A stretch of 64,000 nucleotides of DNA, taken from positions 73,594,001 through 73,658,000 of the forward strand of contig OZ231127.1 in assembly GCA_965153355.1 (NCBI GenBank). Reading direction: 5' to 3'. The stretch is from Flaccisagitta enflata (Eukaryota > Chaetognatha > Sagittoidea > Aphragmophora). The translations under genes and the position numbers were made by a program. Below are positions 58,378 to 64,000 of the stretch, one piece after another. The first letter of the stretch is position 1, and each line of letters opens with the position of its first letter. The notes below the pieces were generated by a model. That model saw only the letters and a program-made list of their open reading frames with translations. It searched no databases and had not been told where the DNA came from.

Positions 58378-59017
58378 TAATAGTCGCAAAAGTGTTATAT
58401 GGTCAGCGGTACCCGATGCCCCTATGTTAGTTTATGTTGGTATGAGATGATGAGTGGGGCAGCGGCCCCGGAGGGGCCGATGACCTATGATTCCATGCTG
58501 GACAATTACCTGATTTTGGGTCCAAGTAGCCTGATTTGAGGTCAGAGTTGCCTGATTTGAGGTCTAAGATCCCTGATTTGAGATCTGAGGTTTGACAAGC
58601 TGGTTTTGTGGCTCAGTGGCCTAATTTTGTGTCTTATTCAGGGCTGGAGGCCTGATTATGGACTAGGAAGGCCTAATCTGGGTCCAATTGGCCTAGTTTG
58701 AGGTCTTGAAGGCCTGATTTTGGGTTTGAAAGGGGTCTGAAAGGGCCTGAATTGGATCTGAGAGGACTGAAAAGCCGGATTTGGGGTCTGAAAGGCCTGA
58801 TCGAGGTACTGAGAGGTCTAAATTGAGTTCTGGAAGGCCTGATTTGGGATCTGATAGGCCTGATTGGGGGTCTGAAAGGCTTTTTTTAAGGCCCAGGAGG
58901 CCATCTTCTAGGCTCGGGGGGGACAGATGGACAGACGGACGGACGGACGGAAACCGGAAAATTTGCCCTATGTGGAATCATAGGTCATCGGCCCCTCCGG
59001 GGCCGCTGCCCAAAAGG
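58378..59017 (+). repeat. family B foldback element with perfect 39-bp arms
   Basis: Head TAGTCGCAAAAGTGTTATAT and GGTCAGCGGTACCCGATGCC. The arms 58457-58495 and 58973-59011 are perfect reverse complements, each with an internal GGCCCC-GGA-GGGGCC hairpin. A GGCCTGATTTGGGGTCTGA minisatellite and a short (GGAC)n run lie between. Confidence 0.9.
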
Positions 59018-59022
59018 GAACA

Positions 59023-59631
59023 AGTCATCCAAGGATCGCACATGGTCAGCGGTGCCCGATGCCCTGCTTGAAATGATTAGCTGAAGAAGTGGAGTGAGAG
59101 CAGGGCAGCGGCCCCAAAGGGCCGATGTCCTGTAGGACACAGGGGTGAATTTCCATACGTCCTGAGAGGGCATATATGGGGCAATTTTCTGTGATCTTGG
59201 GAATTTTGCATTTTTTTCAATTTTTTGTCAATTTGCCATGTTATTCAATGGGAATTTGAGGCCCAAGAGGCTGGGTTTAGGGCCCAAGAGGCTAGATCTA
59301 AGGGCCCAAGAGGCTGGATTTGAGGCCTGAGAGGCTGGATATGAGGCCTGAGAGGCCAGATTTGAAGCTTGAGAGGCTGGATTTGAGGCCTAAGAGGCTA
59401 GATTTTAGGCCTGAGAGGCTGGATTTGAGGCCTGAGAGGCTGGATTTGAGGCCTGAGAGGCCAGATTTGAGGCCTGAGAGGCCAGAGAGGCCAGATTTGA
59501 GGCCTTATAGGCTTGAGAAGCTTTGGAGGGGGGGATGTATGTACGGATGGACGGACGTATGGACGGACGTATGGAAATTCACCCCTGTGTCCTACAGGAC
59601 ATCGGCCCTTTGGGGCCGCTGCCCAAAAAGG
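59023..59631 (+). repeat. family B foldback element with perfect 60-bp arms
   Basis: Head AGTCATCCAAGGATCGCACA and GGTCAGCGGTGCCCGATGCC. The arms 59103-59162 and 59565-59624 are reverse complements with no difference by eye. The array is GGCCTGAGAGGCTGGATTTGA type, with GGAC/GTAC words before the right arm. It lies head-to-tail behind 58378-59017 with about 5 bp between. Confidence 0.92.
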
Positions 59632-60579
59632 CCTTCATCTTCATAGCAGATATATCAAGAGATGATAAGTCTCCATATGTATATGCATATGACTTGTTGG
59701 ATCAAAGCCCACCATATGTTGTATACCCTCAGTGTATTGTCCATTGACTGTAGATGGGGAGATATTCAGTGATCCCCTGCTCTCATTTCATCTACGCCCA
59801 TGTATGCCCATGATCATTTTAACGCAACATCATCATCGTCATTATTGATATCGTGGTCGTTGTCATCGTCTTGGTTATGGTCGTCGGCATCATCATCATG
59901 GTATTGCTTGTTATCGTCGTCTCTCTGTCGTTGTGGCTGACGTTCGTCAATAATACCTTTTCCATCTCTGTGACGTGAGTCTTAACACAGAGAGAGAGAG
60001 AGATTGGTAGCGTCTTTGGTTTCTGCGTCGTTATAATGGAAACATTTCTTTTTGTTTTCTATTCTTTCTTTTTCTTCTTCTTCTTCTTCTTCTTCTTCTT
60101 CACTTTCAGTCGTGAGAAGAAAGACGTTCAATCACAGTTTATTCACTTAACTTTCTCCACATCGATCAGAGCAACGACCAACACTTCTTCTCCCTTCAGT
60201 TTAAATCATACTTTTGATTTTGAACAAAAATGAAAGAAAATATTGTGTTTTTTTTCTCATAATGCCTCTCATCAACTGCCAAATAGTTGACCATGCCGTT
60301 TTGATTGACAAGAATCGTGTTTCTTGCTATTGACACTTCATGTTCACTGGGAATATTTGCCATAACAAAATCACATCTTTTAACGCGTTACATCAGCGAC
60401 CATTGCATTTCTATACTAGTTTACATTTCTACTGATGCCTAGGATTTGCTATTTACTGTCATGATGTAGAAAACATTTTTATTAACGAAAAAATCTATCT
60501 ATACAATTCGGGTTTACGTGGTGTAAAACTTAGGCATGATAAAAGTTATAAGACATGCTAAGCCGATTAGAACTATGGA
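59632..60579. other. unique sequence with simple repeats
   Basis: A (CATCAT/GTCGTC)-rich stretch at about 59828-59925, a short GA run near 59989 and a (TTC)n run at 60060-60102. No gene. Confidence 0.55.
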
Positions 60580-60725
60580 ATTCGGCAATCCAGTCGCGGA
60601 CAGTTGGGCAGGAGCAGTGACGCGAAAACCGCTCGGAAATCAAAAATGTGACGGACGGACGGACGGACCTACCGACCTATCGACCGACACGGCAAGGTGT
60701 AGAGTCGCGTTTCCGCGACTAAAAA
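60580..60725 (+). mobile_element. family A element, left end eroded
   Basis: CAGTCGCGGACAGTTGGGCA, AAAACCGCTCGG, (GGAC)n and hairpin AGTCGCG-TTTC-CGCGACT plus AAAAA. Closely similar to 11801-11972. Confidence 0.8.
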
Positions 60726-60960
60726 GATGGACGGAGATATCATACGTATGTAATGATTTCTGTCAAAGTCAGAGAAAAAGAAATTTTTTTCTTTATATGT
60801 AAAACCTAACACATCACTCTGCTTTGCTTTGCTTGGCCCTTCAGAACATGACAGAGACAACCTTGGACTAGGAATTGGATATGAAAAGGAGTACAAAATA
60901 TCCCAGAACAGTACGAGCACTTTGAATCATTCGAGCCTGAAACCACCTTGATAACAGAGC
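60726..60960. other. unique spacer, nothing recognised
   Basis: No supported feature. Confidence 0.45.
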
Positions 60961-62370
60961 AAGCGTGATATGACAAAATTTCATGAAATATTTAAAATCT
61001 TACGTGCACTTGAAAGCACTTAACTTAAAAGGCCAAATAACAGATTAAGTTAAGGATATCACGCTTTACCGACCCTATCTCAAAGAGCGGTTGAGTATGA
61101 CACTTACTGAATTTCAGCAAAATGAACTCTGATTAAGTTAGAGAAGTCACACTGCCCTGACTCTTGCACCAAAACGACTAAGGTTGAATGAGACAGTCAG
61201 AACAAAACACCTTGACAAAAATTCACATTAAGTAGAGAAAAAGAAATAACACAAAACTGACTTTTAAGCGGAAAAACGGGTAAGATTGATACACTCAACC
61301 ATGTTTAGCCAAGTGACCGATTCAAAAGCGTGTGAGAAATACTACTCTGCTGACCTTAACTCAGTAGCAGGTAAGGTTGAGCATGAAAAGACCTGAGCCA
61401 AAGTTGAAAACAGAAAATAACACTCTGCTAACATTAGCAGTTTGCACAGCAATAAGTAATGTTGAGGATGCTCACACATACGTAGGCACAGCAAAGCGAC
61501 AGATTAAGTTGGATATTACTGTTCACACTTTGCTGACTTCAGCGCAGCAACAGGTAGGGTTGATTGAAAAAAAATCACATTCAAATCACAATTGACCATG
61601 GCTAAATTACCCATTACATATTGATGGTGGTAGTATAGGAAGTACACTTTACTGAACTAAACACTTAACTAGGTAAGGTTAAGTATCGAAAAATACACCC
61701 ATTGGCCTTAGCCAAGTATCTGGTTAGCATCTAGTTAGCAAATGGTTATGACAACCCCATAGAGTGGTCCAAACTCGTAGTTCAAGCCCTTCAATATGTG
61801 TTTGGTCCTTGAGCTATGACACAGGCCCCAGCTCAGTTACGGCTAAGGTTAAGTATAGGAATCGACATTACAATGGACACAGTATGGGCGTTCAAAAGAA
61901 AAATGATTTTCAAGCACTTTTCATGTTCCACTTGTATAATCTAACCCCAACCTACTCGATCTAGATACTCCAAAATCAATGCTGTAGTCGTATAGAATGG
62001 CGATGGAAGAAATTTTTCTCTTAACTACAGCAATCATCTCTATTCAACTACAGCATTGATTACGGAATGCCTTGATCAATTCCAAATCAATTTTCCAATT
62101 AGACCGGGCTCTAATTATGCAACTGGAACATGAAAAAGGCTTGGAAATAAAATTTTTATTCGAATGCCCAAATTGAGCCCATCCTAATTGATATCCAGCT
62201 GGCCTCAACAGGAAAATTTGAAAATTGAAAGTCAAGTTCAACCGGCCTTAGAAGAGCAAAAGAAGAGGTTGAGCAATGTATGACAAACCCAATTTGCCAC
62301 AGGCAACAGTTTAGTTAAAATGGATATAAAGCCCATATGGACTTAGAACAGCAACAGGTAAGGCTGAGTA
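60961..62370. repeat. degenerate tandem array with a GTAAGGTTGAGTA motif
   Basis: Relatives of CAGGTAAGGTTGAGTAT recur at about 61088, 61178, 61276, 61366, 61451, 61550, 61670, 61842 and 62350. Spacing is mostly 85-120 bp, with blocks such as CACTYTGCTGACNTTAGC between. A pogo-like TACAATTGAACCCC follows at about 62368. Confidence 0.65.
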
Positions 62371-62760
62371 CAATTGAACCCCATTCTAGCGGACTCGCCA
62401 ATATTGGAATTCTTCCAAATCATATCATCTATAGTTCATAGTCTTTTCAATTTCTTTTCTTTTCTTTCTTATAGTGGTTGTAACAAAATATATCAAACAC
62501 ATTGATCCATTAGAAATAGAAAAAGCGGGATTCAATTGCACAGGGAATCATCACTGCCCAAAATCGCATATTTTACAACACTGATCAAAAACCACCATTT
62601 ACATGATAGAGTCACTTTCAATGGTTGGACATGGTGAAACAGATAGGTTTCCATGATCATCCTTTCAGAGTGAAAACATCACGGACAACTTATGTCCATG
62701 TTGATGACTAGGACCAAAAAAGTGTTGCATTAGCAACGTCACTTTTGGTAAAACAATGCG
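62371..62760. other. unique sequence, nothing recognised
   Basis: No supported feature. Confidence 0.45.
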
Positions 62761-63600
62761 ATTTCCCAAACCATGTTAACAACGAAAAAAAGCCTCACTC
62801 CCAGCGTTAGGAGGCTTTTTTTTTTATTCTAATTTGTCAATGACGAGGGAATTCCTTTCTCTAATGAATTGCCCCTCAAAAAAACGTTGAACAAAAAAGG
62901 CTGATAACCCATTGATTATGACGTGGGAAATTTCAATCAAATTGTTTCAAACCTCTCCCTCTCTCTTTCCCCCGTAAAAAAGAATAAAAAAGGAATTTGA
63001 AAAAAGGGACAGGCCCCGGGTCGAGATGGTATGGGCACAATGTGACCTGCCAAGAGATGAGAGGAACCAATCAAGGGCAGAGAGCATCATCTGCTTATTG
63101 ATAAGGGTCATGAATCCAGCCAATGAGACGGCTTTTGTTGTCAAAGATAAAAGAGAAAGGAATCCATCGATTGAGTCATTGGTTGGCCGGCAAAGGAAAA
63201 AAAGCGGGCGTGACTTTTACATCATTAGGCTATTGTCATTCTTTACCAGGCTCACATTGTCCCAAGCCTTGGAACATGAATCTCTTATAGCAATGTACTC
63301 GGGAAAGACACAAAGGAGGACTTTTGTCAGTATAGATAGACCCTTGTCAATGTTATGGTCTTTAAAATGACAAAAGACCTCCTTCGTGATGAGCAATCAG
63401 CGTGTTTATTGCTGTAAACGCCACTCAAAGTTCTTAGCCATCAATATTTGATGAGATGAGTGACAGAAAGTTTCTAATGATGCATCTTTGATTATCATTG
63501 GCTGGATTTCTTGACAACATCAGTGGATGAGGCACTGATGCCTCGTTGTTTTCCAATAACAACAGCGCTTAATAACGTCACACAGTGGCAACTCCACTCC
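62761..63600. promoter_or_regulatory. repeat-poor block with CCAAT motifs, possible regulatory DNA
   Basis: CCAAT or ATTGG occurs at about 63067, 63119 and 63179, within about 120 bp. A short hairpin (AAAAAGCCT ... AGGCTTTTT) lies at about 62790-62824. A 114-residue plus frame (63026-63370) has no recognisable domain. Lack of repeats here contrasts with most of the window. Confidence 0.25.
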
Positions 63601-63779
63601 TACCTGTTTCTCGCAGGGGAGAACAACAAACAAGCAGCGTCATCATTGAGCAATATCCAATAATAGACGTATATCCGCCTGAAGACGTCGTCGCCGGCAG
63701 TTAGAGGCGATGGGTGGTGAAGGATAAGACGGTTCAGCGATGCATAGACATGCATGAAGTACAAAGGCTGGGGAGCCTG

Positions 63780-64000
63780 ACAGTCCCCAAGAAGAAACCA
63801 CCAAGGAGACCCCAAGGAGCCAATAAGAAGAAAGGATGAAGATGAGGAGAAAGTCTATGAGGAGCCTCTGATAACAAAAACAATAGATAGGAGTCTACAG
63901 CGACGTCGTTTCAATGGCCAAGGAGGAGGAAGAAAAAAGAAGAAGGAAGCCATTTTAAGTTCTGAGGAACAAGAAGATGATGCTGAAGACGAAGAAGAGC
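63780..64000 (+). CDS. possible partial exon, frame open at the right edge
   Basis: From the stop at 63778-63780 onward one frame is open to the end of the window, about 73 codons. It becomes strongly charged, with a KKKKEAIL stretch followed by a Glu/Asp-rich tail. It has no ATG, so it would need an upstream exon. A good acceptor-like site (CCTACCTGTTTCTCGCAG) ends near 63617, but the frame it would open reaches a stop at about 63702. Purine-rich composition alone could keep the frame open. No family recognised. Confidence 0.22.

Noticed and set aside
62790-62824. Bacterial rho-independent terminator look-alike (GCCT stem and T run)
   Set aside because: The window is clearly eukaryotic nuclear DNA. 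A short A/T-flanked palindrome is expected by chance.
63026-63370. 114-residue plus-strand frame
   Set aside because: No domain recognised and no supporting splice or start context. Kept only as part of the possible regulatory block.

Overview
This is a window of an animal nuclear genome, most likely arthropod. The case rests on the one recognisable gene: an E93/Mblk-1 type transcription factor with two pipsqueak-type helix-turn-helix domains, a layout known from arthropods. The rest is AT-rich non-coding DNA dense in microsatellites, minisatellites and short non-autonomous transposons, with intron-style splice signals and no operons. I cannot name the species. Very long TG and TC runs and the repeat load would fit a crustacean, but that is inference.

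Gene content: the E93 exon lies on the minus strand at 18390-21897 (1168 codons plus stop). It begins at a good 3' splice site, so the N-terminal exons lie at higher coordinates, perhaps beyond the window. If so, much of 22-64 kb is intron or upstream DNA of this gene. No transposase, reverse transcriptase or other known protein was recognised. A charged frame open at the right edge (63780-64000) may be part of another exon.

Layout: 0.3-1.85 kb holds nested family B foldback elements. 2.0-8.35 kb is a 6.3 kb inverted-repeat element (family C) with 1.46 kb arms. 8.6-12.4 kb holds family A copies, a foldback and family F repeats. 12.4-18.3 kb is mostly unique, with one TA-flanked MITE and GA runs. 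18.4-21.9 kb is the E93 exon. 22.6-23.3 kb is duplicated GAAA satellite. 24.4-30.6 kb holds family B and E elements and several MITEs. 31.7-36.4 kb is packed with family A copies, two of them nested. 36.8-39.9 kb is low in repeats and carries a cluster of the palindrome CAGCGCTG. 40-53 kb mixes family A copies, MITEs and very long dinucleotide runs. 53.1-55.6 kb holds family B, two abutting MITEs and a tRNA-like SINE head. 56-60.7 kb holds minisatellites and two head-to-tail family B elements with perfect inverted arms. 61-62.4 kb is a degenerate tandem array. 62.7-64 kb is repeat-poor and may be regulatory or exonic.

Main themes: family A (more than 30 copies, about 130-860 bp) runs from ACAAGGCCGG through a GGAC/GTCN microsatellite to a terminal hairpin followed by CTAA. 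The hairpin shows compensatory base changes, and copies are nested in one another. This resembles the Helentron-associated DINE-1/mini-me elements of flies, which carry GTCY microsatellites. Family B is a foldback family whose 39-60 bp arms each hold their own GGCC hairpin and flank 20-22 bp minisatellites. Families D, E, J and K have TA target sites and terminal inverted repeats like Tc1/mariner/pogo MITEs; D, J and K share an internal core despite different ends. In this answer the strand of a family A copy is the strand on which the hairpin is at the 3' end.
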